From: Fortiea contorta PCC 7126
Lineage (GTDB): Bacteria > Cyanobacteriota > Cyanobacteriia > Cyanobacteriales > Nostocaceae
DNA: 64,000 nucleotides
Assembly: GCF_000332295.1 (NCBI RefSeq)
Contig: NZ_KB235930.1
Coordinates: 3,933,895-3,997,894, forward strand
Direction of reading: 5' to 3'
The position numbers and the translations under genes are program-made. Every line of letters begins with the position of its first letter. Within the stretch, counting starts at the first letter, position 1. Shown here one piece after another: positions 46,912-56,719 of this stretch. The notes under the pieces are model-generated. The model did not search any database. It saw nothing but the letters and a program-made list of their open reading frames with translations, and was not told where the DNA came from.

Positions 46912-47494
46912 AAGTTGGGTTGTTAAAACGAGGGTGGAGGCTAGCTCCAGTACGACCTGAGACGATCCATAACAAAGAGCGACCAGCATCACGCACGATC
47001 CGGACTAGAGATTCTTTGGGTTCGTCAGTAGGGACAGTAAGAGGAGTAAAAATGATACCTTGACTGCCTAAGACTAAGGTACCGATAGCTTTGGCTCTGG
47101 GCATGTGAAAATCTGATGTAATTAGGTAGACGTGCTTAATTCCCCGTTGTTCAAAATCCCCAACGAGACTGGTAAAATTAGTTACAGTGTCAGCAGCGCG
47201 ATAATCTAAGTGTAAGCGACTCCTGGGGATATCTGCATTTTTAAAGGTGGCGAGGATTTCTTTAGCGGGTGAACCGCTGGAAATCCAGACGTCTAAAGCA
47301 GGATAATATTTAGCGAGTTCGGCGGTATATTCTTCTCTTTTTGGTTCACCACCCAGAGTCAAAAACGCTTGAGGGTAGGGAGCTTGAAAAGAAGCGATCG
47401 CTATGCGAATAGGTATAAAGCTGAATATTGCCAAGATGAGAGCAGCGATGGACAAAATTACATATTTTGTTTTGCGGTTATGGCGGGGTTTCAT
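46898..47494 (-). CDS. YdcF/DUF218 family membrane-anchored protein
   Basis: 198 residues. One membrane segment (KYVILSIAALILAIFSFIPI) is followed by the DUF218 domain: AFLTLGGEPKREEYTAELAK (near 37-56), WISSGSPAKE, YRAADTVTNFTSLVGDFEQR with the conserved T-x-x-N, and VYLITSDFHMPRAKAIGTLV. The family is linked to envelope polysaccharide (ElyC, SanA) metabolism. Its stop lies inside the start of the acetyltransferase gene (14-bp overlap), so the pair is co-translated. It starts about 130 bp after the broken GT2 gene. Confidence 0.85.
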   Translation of the reverse strand: MKPRHNRKTKYVILSIAALILAIFSFIPIRIAIASFQAPYPQAFLTLGGEPKREEYTAELAKYYPALDVWISSGSPAKEILATFKNADIPRSRLHLDYRAADTVTNFTSLVGDFEQRGIKHVYLITSDFHMPRAKAIGTLVLGSQGIIFTPLTVPTDEPKESLVRIVRDAGRSLLWIVSGRTGASLHPRFNNPTYASR

Positions 47495-48297
47495 AAGCAA
47501 AATCAATTTTTAATAAGTTACGATACAACAGATATCCATTGCATAATAACTTTATCCGCAAGGAATTTGCCATTGGTGATTTCGGCTGATGAATTGTCAG
47601 GCGATCAAGAGGTGTAATTTTGATGGCTATTTTTTAAGTTTTTCAGCTTCAATAAGATGAATTCCTAGCAGAATTTCTGCCAATACTCGCTGCAGTGCAT
47701 AATACCATCCGTGCCAACCATCGAGAATACCACCTTTAAGAATAAGACAATAAAATAATATAATTAGAGGCGCAAGAATTTTTTGTTTGCGAATGCGATC
47801 GCCCAAATTAAGTTCATTTGTTGGGGTAGCGAGTAACTTCTTAGTCTCGATTACCATATAACGATCCTGCGCCCATAACCAGCGACTTAAGGGTTTGCGA
47901 TCGTCGTGGTGAATATAAGCAGAAAGTTGGCTATGTTCACCGTGAATCTCTAGCAGTTGTGTATGACCATCATCAATATAAATAGCTTTTGATTTACGGA
48001 ATAATACTTGACGCCGAGGAAGTATAGTATTTCTTAGAGGTTTGCCAAATACGCAATATTTAAATTGAGCAAAATAGCCATTAATAGAGGAGTTTAGAGG
48101 AAGTTCTTTAATTTCAGCTACCAGTTCATCTGTAACTATATAATCAGCATCTAGAGAAAGAACCCAATCAGATTGAACTTGTTCTAAACCGTAGTTCCAT
48201 TGGGTAGCATGAGTATCAAATTTTCTCTTAAATAATTGAACTTGAGGATAATCAGACAAAATTTGTAAAGTTTCATCTGTACTATAACTATCAATAA

Positions 48298-49586
48298 TAA
48301 TAATAGCTGAAGGGGAGACGAAATAAGCTACAATATAGATTCAATAAGCTTCATGGCTCTTAAACCTTGTTGATAATGCTTCCACTTATTACGATTAATT
48401 CTCATTAATTGTGTGACTAAATCAATACAGCTATCCTTGAAATGTACCCATGTTTGACCATATAAGCCGATATAAAAACTACTGTGTCTCCGTTGAGAAC
48501 GACTCCTTTCTTTAATCCGAGCTATATATTTTTGGATTCCTTTGCGTTTAATAAGTTGACCATTAATTGTTGCAGAGGTGTAAGCGATCGCTATCAACAA
48601 AACTAGAGAAATAAAACGTTCACCTTGAACATTAGTGTTTTCTAAGTTATAGCCACCTGTTTTGAAATCTCTAAACATTTCTTCAATATCAAATCGCTTT
48701 TTGTAAGCAGCAATTGCTGACTCTAGGGTGTCAAAATTTGTTAAAATAAACCATGCTTCTTTGGGTGCTACTCCGTTAATTTTACGTTGCCACTTACCAG
48801 CCACATTAAAACTGATAAAACCCTGAGTCTTTGTTACCTTAACTCCCTTGATAAAAAAAGATACTCCAGGAGTTAATCCTAAACTGCTTAACTCCATAAA
48901 CATATCTTGTTTAATTTCTACAAATTCATTCTTTTTCAATCGCAAACAAAAATATACATCCTTGCTCTGAAGGTACTTTGCTAGTTTTACCGAGCAAAAT
49001 TCTCTATCCCCCAACACACAGATTTTATAATCTTTCAATATTGCTATAACTGGCGATAATATTTTCTGCTGTTCCGTGAGATTACTACTACCTAATTTGG
49101 GCAGCAAACTAAAATATATTGGTATGGCTCTTTTATCCCAAATCACGCTGACCATTAATAAGTTTATCCGACTCCAATTAGTCCTATCAATTGCTATATA
49201 AATAATTTTTCATTCTGGAAGTAGTTTGCTATTAGTTCTTGAATAATTGGCAACCAAACTTTTTCAATTGTGAGATTTGGTAATAGATAAAAATCTTTGT
49301 ATTCTTTTTCTTCTGCTTTCAAATTTAATTCCCAAAGGTAGCGCATTCGCTAATTTTTCTAAAGTTACTTCTTTGATTGACTGCAACAGATGTATCAAAA
49401 TTTTTAGCAACAGATATTCTGCTAAACTCAATTGACTTTTTAAGTGCTTTTGGTACAATATAGCTAACATTATCATTAAGTAGGTCTTATTGACAAAACT
49501 AGACCTACCTTTTTCTATCACAAAACGCTACCCATCTTATACACCAAGCTTTTTAGGCTGTTTCGTCTCCCCTCCAGTAATAATAG
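48298..49586. mobile_element. IS4-family insertion sequence with 9-bp target duplication
   Basis: The element spans 48307-49577 (1271 bp). Its ends are inverted repeats: left CTGAAGGGGAGACGAAATAA, right (inverted) CTGGAGGGGAGACGAAACAG, differing at few positions. It is flanked by the identical 9-mer TAATAATAG at 48298-48306 and 49578-49586. Ends beginning CTG and a 9-bp duplication fit the IS4 family (IS10/IS50-like). The insertion lies in a GT2 gene. The exact duplication suggests a fairly recent event. Confidence 0.93.
48328..49521 (-). pseudogene. IS4-family DDE transposase, frameshifted
   Basis: The gene occupies 398 codons. The 5' part (from a GTG at 49521) reads KHLKSQLSLAEYLLLKILIH and stops at 49264. 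The 3' part has the catalytic core: FREFCSVKLAKYL-like GDREFCSVKLAKYL (Asp), and the IS4 signature YKKRFDIEEMFRDFK, a perfect Y-x2-R-x3-E-x6-K. Between about 49285 and 49200 the coding frame shifts by one base (LPNLTIEKVWLPIIQELIAN) and then returns at LFIYIAIDRTNWSRIN, so two opposite one-base indels near T/A runs disrupt it. It is likely inactive unless these are sequencing errors. Confidence 0.85.
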
Positions 49587-49806
49587 TCTTTGCCCAACCG
49601 AGATGCTCAAGGGTTCTCTTGATATTTGGAGCTTCGTTATAAGTAAGAATTAGAGGAGTAATTTTTTCTATCATTGCTAAGTTATGAAAGCAGATTATTG
49701 AGATAAAATATAAGACTGATATTTAATTTTACAATAAATACAACAACTAAAATAACTTGATTAACTGTATTCAACTTTTTTAGATGAGTATCATAAAATT
49801 ATAAAT

Positions 49807-51027
49807 TCAAAAAATACTGATTTTTGATATTTGTTCATGGAAATCAGGAAAAGGTTGTTGATGAATAATACTTGCATAAACCCGTGCCATTTGTGCAGCT
49901 ATTTCGTCCCAAGAGTATTGTTCATAAATAAGTTGACGAGCGCGATCGCTCATAAATTTAGCTTCAACTGGATGAGTTAAAATATCCTCAATAGCATCAG
50001 AAATAGCATCGACATCAAGTTTAGTAACACAACCAAGTTGCTGTTTCTCTACGAAATCAGCCAAAGCGACACCAGGGGTAAGCAGCACAGGTAAACCGAC
50101 AGCTAAAGCTTCTAAAACAGCCACCCCAAAGCTTTCCGAATAAGAAGTAAGAGTAAATAAATCAGCACCCTGGAGTAATAAATCTTTGATTTCCCCTTGG
50201 ACAAATCCTGTCACTTGAGTGCGATGTTGTAGATGATGAGATGATAATAAAGATTGAACTTCCAATTCATAATCAGCAGTTCCACTACCCGCTAAGATAA
50301 AAGTAAAGCGGTGATGGGAAAGTTTTGCTAAAGCTTTTATGAGATAATCAAGACCTTTTTTGGGATGAACGCGAGATAAAAATAAAATAATTGGTTCATC
50401 TGCTGGTAAATTAAAATGTTGACGCAGGCGTTGACGCGCATTACTGATCCGCGCTGGAATCACTAAACCGTGGGGTAAAACAAAACTGGGAGAGCGGAGA
50501 TTTAACTGCGAAGCTTCTTGCTGTTCTTGTTCAGATGTGAAATGAATAAATTGACTATAATTAAGGTTTTTTTGTTCAATTAGCTGTAGATAAATCTGCT
50601 TTCTTTTAGCGCTTTGTTGCAAAGACCATTCACATAATTGTCCCAGGGGACGGACAATATAAGGTACTTTTTGTAAGCGAGCGATCGCCATTGCGACAGT
50701 CGATGGATACGAAAATATTGCATGGATATGTAGCAAATCATATTGGCGAATATTTTGCCATAGCCATGTTGTTAAATCGCTAGAAAATGCAAATTCTCGC
50801 AGGGGATGAATGGGTGGTGAAAAGCGGGGAAAAAACCATACTGGAATATCTTCATATTTAATGCGTTTTCCCACAGGGACATCCAATAATTCCGTCCCAT
50901 TATCATTTGTTGTGGCTATTTCTACTTCTACACTACAATCTCGCAGTGCTTTCACCTCCTCTAAGATGACCTGACTAGGGCCACCCCGCACAGTTGCTAC
51001 AGAGGGAATTACGTGCAAAACTTTCAT
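49807..51027 (-). CDS. GT4 glycosyltransferase, tandem copy A
   Basis: 406 residues from MKVLHVIPSVATVRGGPSQV. N-terminal GT-B domain with GGPSQ loop and ATTNDNGTELLDVPVG; C-terminal domain from about 200 with IILFLSRVHPKKGLDYLIKA, TGFVQGEIKDLLLQGADLFT and the E-x7-E donor site SYSESFGVAVLEALAVGLPV. The long upstream extension of this frame is the relic of an asnB tail and is not part of the protein. Copy B lies immediately upstream, 1259 bp away. Both probably add a hexose to the exopolysaccharide repeat unit. Confidence 0.9.
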   Translation of the reverse strand: MKVLHVIPSVATVRGGPSQVILEEVKALRDCSVEVEIATTNDNGTELLDVPVGKRIKYEDIPVWFFPRFSPPIHPLREFAFSSDLTTWLWQNIRQYDLLHIHAIFSYPSTVAMAIARLQKVPYIVRPLGQLCEWSLQQSAKRKQIYLQLIEQKNLNYSQFIHFTSEQEQQEASQLNLRSPSFVLPHGLVIPARISNARQRLRQHFNLPADEPIILFLSRVHPKKGLDYLIKALAKLSHHRFTFILAGSGTADYELEVQSLLSSHHLQHRTQVTGFVQGEIKDLLLQGADLFTLTSYSESFGVAVLEALAVGLPVLLTPGVALADFVEKQQLGCVTKLDVDAISDAIEDILTHPVEAKFMSDRARQLIYEQYSWDEIAAQMARVYASIIHQQPFPDFHEQISKISIF

Positions 51028-51086
51028 GCTGAAGTTATTTACCACCGATGTTGAAAAGTTGTTAGATTCCAGCGGTGATATGTTGT

Positions 51087-52286
51087 TCACGAATGCTTGA
51101 GAGCTACTAAAGATTGACTTTGAATAATATCTATATAAACTGCGGACATTTTGGTAGCAATTTGCGCCCAAGAGTATTGTTCAATAATAAGTTGACGAGC
51201 GCGATCGCCCATCAATTTAGCTTCAACTGGATGGGTTAAAAACCACTCAATAGCATCAGAAATAGCATCAACATCAAGTTTGGTAACACAACCAAGTTGC
51301 TGCTTATCTACTAAATCAGCCAAAGCGACACCAGGGGTAAGCAGCACAGGTAAACCGACAGCTAAAGCTTCTAAAACAGCCACCCCAAAGTTCTCAGAAT
51401 AAGAAGTAAGAGTAAATAAATCAGCACCCTGGAGTAATAAATCTTTGATTTCCCCTTGGACAAATCCTGTCACTTGAGTGCGATGTTGTAGATGATGAGA
51501 TGATAATAAAGATTGAACTTCCAATTCATAATCAGCAGTTCCACTACCCGCTAAGATAAAAGTAAAGCGGTGATGGGAAAGTTTTGCTAAAGCTTTTATG
51601 AGATAATCAAGACCTTTTTTGGGATGAACGCGAGATAAAAATAAAATAATTGGTTCATCTGCTGGTAAATTAAAATGTTGACGCAGGCGTTGACGCGCAT
51701 TACTGATCCGCGCTGGAATCACTAAACCGTGGGGTAAAACAAAACTGGGAGAGCGGAGATTTAACTGCGAAGCTTCTTGCTGTTCTTGTTCAGATGTGAA
51801 ATGAATAAATTGACTATAATTAAGGTTTTTTTGTTCAATTAGCTGTAGATAAATCTGCTTTCTTTTAGCGCTTTGTTGCAAAGACCATTCACATAATTGT
51901 CCCAGGGGACGGACAATATAAGGTACTTTTTGTAAGCGAGCGATCGCCATTGCTACAGTCGATGGATACGAAAATATTGCATGGATATGTAGCAAATCAT
52001 ATTGGCGAATATTTTGCCATAGCCATGTTGTTAAATCGCTAGAAAATGCAAATTCTCGCAGAGTATGAATGGGTGGTGAAAAGCGGGGGAAAAACCATAC
52101 TGGTAGATTTTGATATCTAACGCATCTTCCCACAGGGACATCCAATAGTTCCGGCCCATTATCATTTGTTGTGGCTATTTCTACCTCTATACTACGCTCT
52201 CGTAGTGCTTTCACCATTTCTACAACAGCTTGACTAGGGCCACCCCGCACAGTTGCAATAGAAGGGATTACATGTAAAACTTTCAT
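51087..52286 (-). CDS. GT4 glycosyltransferase, tandem copy B
   Basis: 399 residues from MKVLHVIPSIATVRGGPSQA. It has the same architecture as copy A, with SYSENFGVAVLEALAVGLPV as the donor site. N- and C-terminal parts differ from copy A (for example CVRYQNLPVWFFPRF; ends SQSLVALKHS), whereas the middle is identical at the DNA level over more than 550 bp. The ATG overlaps the asnB stop (ATGA), so translation is coupled. Which sugar each copy adds cannot be told, but the divergent ends could change acceptor choice. Confidence 0.92.
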   Translation of the reverse strand: MKVLHVIPSIATVRGGPSQAVVEMVKALRERSIEVEIATTNDNGPELLDVPVGRCVRYQNLPVWFFPRFSPPIHTLREFAFSSDLTTWLWQNIRQYDLLHIHAIFSYPSTVAMAIARLQKVPYIVRPLGQLCEWSLQQSAKRKQIYLQLIEQKNLNYSQFIHFTSEQEQQEASQLNLRSPSFVLPHGLVIPARISNARQRLRQHFNLPADEPIILFLSRVHPKKGLDYLIKALAKLSHHRFTFILAGSGTADYELEVQSLLSSHHLQHRTQVTGFVQGEIKDLLLQGADLFTLTSYSENFGVAVLEALAVGLPVLLTPGVALADLVDKQQLGCVTKLDVDAISDAIEWFLTHPVEAKLMGDRARQLIIEQYSWAQIATKMSAVYIDIIQSQSLVALKHS

Positions 52287-54079
52287 GCTGAAACTCTCTC
52301 CCACCAGTGTTGAAAAATTGCTATACTCCAGCGACGATACCAAGGTTTAAGAGGTATATTATTAGGCAGATTAATATGATTAAAGTAATCACCAAATTCA
52401 TTAGACATCCACTGTTCAAACGGGAAAGAAAAACCTTTTTTGGGACGTTTGACCACCGCATCAGGTAACTCGGCAACTGCTTGAGTTAATAACTTTTTAC
52501 CAACAGCTAAACGGATATGACTAGGAATTGGTGCAACGGCTGTAAGCAACCCGGTATCAACAAAAGGAACTCGCAATTCTAATCCCCAATTCATACTCAT
52601 TACGTCACTATCTCGTAATAGTTGATTACGCATATAACAACTAAGTTCTAGAAAGCTCACCTCATCTTCTGGAGTTGGAAAATTACCAATTTCAGCCGTA
52701 GGGAGAGACAATTTAGCAGAAGGCTTTTCACCAAGATATTGTTGGATAATTTGACTAGCTTCTTGATGAGAATAAATACCCCGAAAACTACTATAAGCAG
52801 AGTGTGTGCTAGGATTTTGCTGCAAAAAGTCGCCCAAGCGCTTCATTTGTGGTGAACTACTCCACTGGGATAACCCCGTACCTATAGCAGTACTCACAAA
52901 AGGAAAGGTGTGTAATTTTTTCGCCCATGCTAGCATTTGGAGCACTTTCTGAAACGATTTATATCCCCCAAAAACTTCGTCTCCACCTAACCCAGAAAGA
53001 ACTACTTTGATACCGCTATCATGAGCTACTTTAGATACACAAAAAGTATTAAAACCGTCAATACTTGGTTGGTCAATAGCCGTGAAAAACTGCAGTAATA
53101 AATCTTTAGCAGAGGCTGCAGTTATTTTGTATTCTGTATGTTTAGTGTCGAATAACTTAGCAGTTTCCTGAGCGATATCCCCTTCGTTAAATTGTGATTC
53201 TTCAAAGGCGATTGAGTATGTAGATAACTGCTGATTTTGCGTCTGCTTTGCTAAAGCTAAAACTGCAGTTGAGTCAATACCACCACTGAGAAAAATCCCC
53301 ACAGGTACATCACTAACAAAATGATGTTTAATCGAATCAACTAAAGCTGCTCGTGCTATTTCTTGAGCTTCTAAAAGAGAAATATCTTGTGGTTCAAATT
53401 TGATTTGCCAGTATTGTTTTTTAGTGATACCGTCAGCTTGCCAAGATAACCAATGTCCAGCAGGTAGACAATTAATTCCATTAATTAAGGTATGAGGTTC
53501 GGGAACTGAACCGCTAACTAGATAGCCATATAATCCTTCTAAACTCAAATTAAGCGCTGGTAAACCAGAGGCGATAATAGCTCTCAATTCTGAAGCAAAT
53601 ACTAAATTTGTCCCAGATTGCCAATAATAAAGTGGTTTAATTCCTAAAGGATCACGAGCTAAAAAACAAGTTTGTTCCCAATTATCCCAAATAGCGAAAG
53701 CAAACATTCCGCGTAAGTAATTAACACAATCAGAACCGTATTTCTGATAAAGTTTAAGAATAACTTCTGTGTCTGTTTGAGAATTAAATTGCTCGCCTTG
53801 AGAAATCAAATCTTGTCGCAGTTTCTGAAAGTTATAAATTTCACCATTGAAAGTAATCCAATATCGACCGTTAGCAGTAGACATGGGTTGATGTCCCGCA
53901 CTACTCAGGTCAAGAATTGCTAAACGGGTATGAGCGAAAGCTACTTTTCTTTCTGGAGAAACATAGATACCTGCATCATCAGGGCCGCGATGTTTTAAAG
54001 CAGGTTGCATCCGCTGAATGATCTTTTCTAAGCTGTCTTGGTAATGATTAACTGTGAGAATTCCAGCTATACCACACAT
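52283..54079 (-). CDS. asnB: asparagine synthase-type glutamine amidotransferase
   Basis: 598 residues. The Ntn glutaminase starts MCGIAGILT with catalytic Cys2, then HRGPDDAGIY, NGEIYNFQKL and the Cys-domain block FAFAIWDNW. The synthetase domain has the ATP-binding LSGGIDSTAVLALAK near 253-267, VVLSGLGGDEVFGGYKSF and RVPFVDTGLL. Such enzymes make asparagine, but inside polysaccharide loci they commonly amidate a uronic acid or related carboxyl sugar. Flanking glycosyltransferases and the four-base overlap with the next gene favour that role. It starts 27 bp after an upstream GT4 gene. Confidence 0.93.
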   Translation of the reverse strand: MCGIAGILTVNHYQDSLEKIIQRMQPALKHRGPDDAGIYVSPERKVAFAHTRLAILDLSSAGHQPMSTANGRYWITFNGEIYNFQKLRQDLISQGEQFNSQTDTEVILKLYQKYGSDCVNYLRGMFAFAIWDNWEQTCFLARDPLGIKPLYYWQSGTNLVFASELRAIIASGLPALNLSLEGLYGYLVSGSVPEPHTLINGINCLPAGHWLSWQADGITKKQYWQIKFEPQDISLLEAQEIARAALVDSIKHHFVSDVPVGIFLSGGIDSTAVLALAKQTQNQQLSTYSIAFEESQFNEGDIAQETAKLFDTKHTEYKITAASAKDLLLQFFTAIDQPSIDGFNTFCVSKVAHDSGIKVVLSGLGGDEVFGGYKSFQKVLQMLAWAKKLHTFPFVSTAIGTGLSQWSSSPQMKRLGDFLQQNPSTHSAYSSFRGIYSHQEASQIIQQYLGEKPSAKLSLPTAEIGNFPTPEDEVSFLELSCYMRNQLLRDSDVMSMNWGLELRVPFVDTGLLTAVAPIPSHIRLAVGKKLLTQAVAELPDAVVKRPKKGFSFPFEQWMSNEFGDYFNHINLPNNIPLKPWYRRWSIAIFQHWWERVSA

Positions 54080-54106
54080 AATTTCAGAAAATTTGTAGAT
54101 AAAAAA

Positions 54107-55267
54107 TTAGATGTCGTCTGGGAAATGAGAATCTAAATAGCTGGCAAAAGTTTTTTGAAAACTTTCAAAGCCAAAGTGATTCATCACTTTTTGTCGCAGA
54201 TTTTCTGGTTGAAAAATTAAATCATTAGGATAAGTTTTCAAGATAATTTGACTGAGAGTATCAGCAATTTGTTCCACATCATTAGGATTGACAAGTGCGC
54301 CTAATTCCCCGTGACAAAGCGCATCTACAGACCCATCTTGGTTGCCTCCTAAAACAGGTTTACCACAGGCTAATGCTTCTAAATAGACTATACCAAAGCC
54401 CTCACGTTTACTGGGCATAGCAAATACGTCACAGAGATTATAGTAATCGCAAAGCTGCTCATCAGGAACAAATCCCGCGAACGTGACACAGTTTTGTAAT
54501 TCTAATTCTGCGATTAATTTTTCCAGTCTAATTCTGTCATTTCCTTTGCCGACAATCATATATTGCACGTCAGGAATTAACTGACGAATTTTTGGTAAGG
54601 CGTAGAGAATTTGGTCGTATCCTTTGTATTGTTCAACTTCAGATAGTCTGGCGACAGTTAATATAATTGGTTGTTCTGGTTTGAGTTGATATTTTTTTAA
54701 TAAATAACTAGGCTTGGGTGCTGGTTGAAAGCGACTTCCATCAAAGGTGTTGGGTAAAATAACAACTTTTTTAGGGTCAAGATTTTGTTCTTTGAGCAGG
54801 CGATCGCGTGTGTATCCACTCACTGCTAAAATCAAATCTGCATGGTGTAAAGCTGTTTTCAAAGCAGAATTTTGAATATCCCAAGCTTCTAACCCGTGAG
54901 CAACTGTCCAATAGGGAATATTTCTCAGACGTTTTAACCAGTAAGCAGCAATGGTGAAATTCATGTGAGTAGTCATCACTAAATCAGGATTTTGTAACAA
55001 TCCCTGCGTGATTAATCGACTCACAAAAGCGGGTGTGCGAATTTTTTGCGGATAACCTCCTGTGAAATGAAATTTAGTTTCAGATAAATAAGCGATGTCC
55101 GCTGAAGTTTGGACATCAAGTTTGAGAAAAACGTCGTACTGACTTTGAGGATAAAGGCTTTGCAAAGCCTGTAAGAAAAATGCTGAATAAACCTGGATAC
55201 CACCTTTAAAACCGAAGATGTTGGGAAGCCACAGATGGAAGTGCTTTTTATCCGCACGAGTGAGCAT
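54107..55267 (-). CDS. GT4 glycosyltransferase
   Basis: 386 residues from MLTRADKKHFHLWLPNIFGF. N-terminal KGGIQVYSAFFLQALQSLYP, then MTTHMNFTIAAYWLKRLRNI and HADLILAVSGYTRDRLLKEQ. C-terminal domain with PIILTVARLSEVEQYKGYDQ, VTFAGFVPDEQLCDYYNLCD and donor site SKREGFGIVYLEALACGKPV (E-x7-E). A TTG at 55297 (with GAGG 9 bases upstream) would add ten residues and is a possible start. It lies 43 bp after the next upstream GT4 and 27 bp before asnB. Confidence 0.88.
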   Translation of the reverse strand: MLTRADKKHFHLWLPNIFGFKGGIQVYSAFFLQALQSLYPQSQYDVFLKLDVQTSADIAYLSETKFHFTGGYPQKIRTPAFVSRLITQGLLQNPDLVMTTHMNFTIAAYWLKRLRNIPYWTVAHGLEAWDIQNSALKTALHHADLILAVSGYTRDRLLKEQNLDPKKVVILPNTFDGSRFQPAPKPSYLLKKYQLKPEQPIILTVARLSEVEQYKGYDQILYALPKIRQLIPDVQYMIVGKGNDRIRLEKLIAELELQNCVTFAGFVPDEQLCDYYNLCDVFAMPSKREGFGIVYLEALACGKPVLGGNQDGSVDALCHGELGALVNPNDVEQIADTLSQIILKTYPNDLIFQPENLRQKVMNHFGFESFQKTFASYLDSHFPDDI

Positions 55268-55309
55268 TTTAATTTGGTTTTGATTTGTTAAATTCAAGAC
55301 TCAAAAACC

Positions 55310-56515
55310 TCAGTTTGACAGTGGAGAAACAGTTGGGAGATGTAATTTATGATTAATCGTGTAGTCCAACGCCTGATTTAATCCTTGAGTTGCCTGGAGA
55401 TAGCTATATTGAGATATAATTTTACGGCTTTCATCCCCCCAATGCTGGAGGTGTTCTCGGTGAGAAAATGCTTGCTGTAAACTAGCAGTTAACGCACAGA
55501 CATCACCTGCAGGAAAAATTAAACCATTTTTACCAACACTAACTAAATCTTGAGCGCAACCCACATGATTACTCACAATTACCGGCCGAGATAAACACAT
55601 AGCTTCATTAATAGCTAGTCCCCAAGTTTCTGAATAGCTAGGTAGCACCACTAAATCTGCAATCGCATAAGTGCGAGGCATTAAGGATTGGTTTTGAAAG
55701 GGCGCAAAGTAAATATTTGCTTGTGCTGCTGCTTGAGATTTTAGCTCATTTTCCAGAATTCCCGCGCCCACAAATAGCAATGACACACGGTCAAGCTTGG
55801 CTTGTCGAAAAGCTTGTAGTAAATCTAACGGGCGTTTTACTGTATCAAATTTGCCTGCAAATAAAATTACTCCATGGTCTTGAGGAATACCAAGCTCTCG
55901 CTTCCAGATTATGGCTTGCTGCTTGGCTATTTCAGTTTGAGCAAAAAAGCGATCGTTATCAACTGCATGAGGCGAGAAAAATAAATTATTAGGAGATACG
56001 CCATGATATCGAAAGTAGTGATAATTAGCTTTTCCTACATAAAGGCAAGCATTAAAACGCTGATAAATTTGGGTAATAAACTGCTGACGTGCCCATGCTT
56101 TAATTCCAGTAGAAAGTACCAAACGATGGGAATCACCCCGAAATATTAATGGTGTTTGGCGAGAGTTCCAACTCCCTAGAAAGCGATAGATGCTGGCATA
56201 ATTATAAAGCATTAACAGTACAGCATCAGGTTTGTAGGCTTTCACTTGCGAAACTAAAGAGGGATTTTGTAAGCCCCAAAAATGATTGACTCCAGGTTTA
56301 GAACTAACGTTGGGTACAAATTCATATTCATATCCATTTAATAAGGGAATGTCCCATTGCAAAGCTTGACCAAAGCCTACATCAACTTGCTTAGTAACCC
56401 CAAAATCCCAGAGATAAAATACTTTAATTGCTAAATTAGTAGTACTAGTTAGATAGCGAAACCAAGGCGCATAATACTGAATTGGATGAGAGGTAATAAT
56501 TGCTAATTTTTGCAT
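55310..56515 (-). CDS. GT4 glycosyltransferase
   Basis: 401 residues. The start KLAIITSHPIQYYAPWFRYL with an early HPIQY motif is typical of a GT4 subgroup in polysaccharide loci. GVILFAGKFDTVKRPLDLLQ opens the C-terminal domain near 208, followed by NIYFAPFQNQSLMPRTYAIA and donor site SYSETWGLAINEAMCLSRPV (E-x7-E). It is the first gene after a 200-bp AT-rich gap containing the likely promoter for the downstream asnB-GT4 group. Confidence 0.88.
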   Translation of the reverse strand: MQKLAIITSHPIQYYAPWFRYLTSTTNLAIKVFYLWDFGVTKQVDVGFGQALQWDIPLLNGYEYEFVPNVSSKPGVNHFWGLQNPSLVSQVKAYKPDAVLLMLYNYASIYRFLGSWNSRQTPLIFRGDSHRLVLSTGIKAWARQQFITQIYQRFNACLYVGKANYHYFRYHGVSPNNLFFSPHAVDNDRFFAQTEIAKQQAIIWKRELGIPQDHGVILFAGKFDTVKRPLDLLQAFRQAKLDRVSLLFVGAGILENELKSQAAAQANIYFAPFQNQSLMPRTYAIADLVVLPSYSETWGLAINEAMCLSRPVIVSNHVGCAQDLVSVGKNGLIFPAGDVCALTASLQQAFSHREHLQHWGDESRKIISQYSYLQATQGLNQALDYTINHKLHLPTVSPLSN

Positions 56516-56719
56516 AACCGCACTACCATTAAACGAAAAACTTTATTTTCATTGTGAATTCAATATATGATTGGTAAAAAAATATTCAGTTAAATATAAA
56601 TTCAGAATAATTTTGATTCAAAAATGCTGACTTATCTGATTAAAAAATCGTTCATATCAATTTTTTGATTTTTATATAAAAATTGCCAAAATATTTAGTA
56701 AAATCAACTGCCGAGCAAC

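Larger units (their letters stand above)
47627..49674 (-). pseudogene. GT2 glycosyltransferase gene disrupted by an IS4-family element
   Basis: The 5' piece (49674-49578, MIEKITPLILTYNEAPNIKR...) and the 3' piece (48297-47627) are separated by the insertion. Removing the element and one copy of the 9-bp target duplication restores an exact 256-codon frame (255 residues) that reads AKTIIIIDSYSTDETLQIL through the junction, then LSLDADYIVTDEL with the DxD motif and the C-terminal YIHHDDRKPLSRWLWAQDRY. GT2 enzymes of this shape transfer hexoses in polysaccharide loci. The gene is now split and almost certainly inactive. Confidence 0.9.

Noticed and set aside
51028-51171. N-terminal extension of GT4 copy A
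   Set aside because: The extension derives from the asnB tail relic and overlaps the copy B coding end; the family start is MKVLHVIPS.
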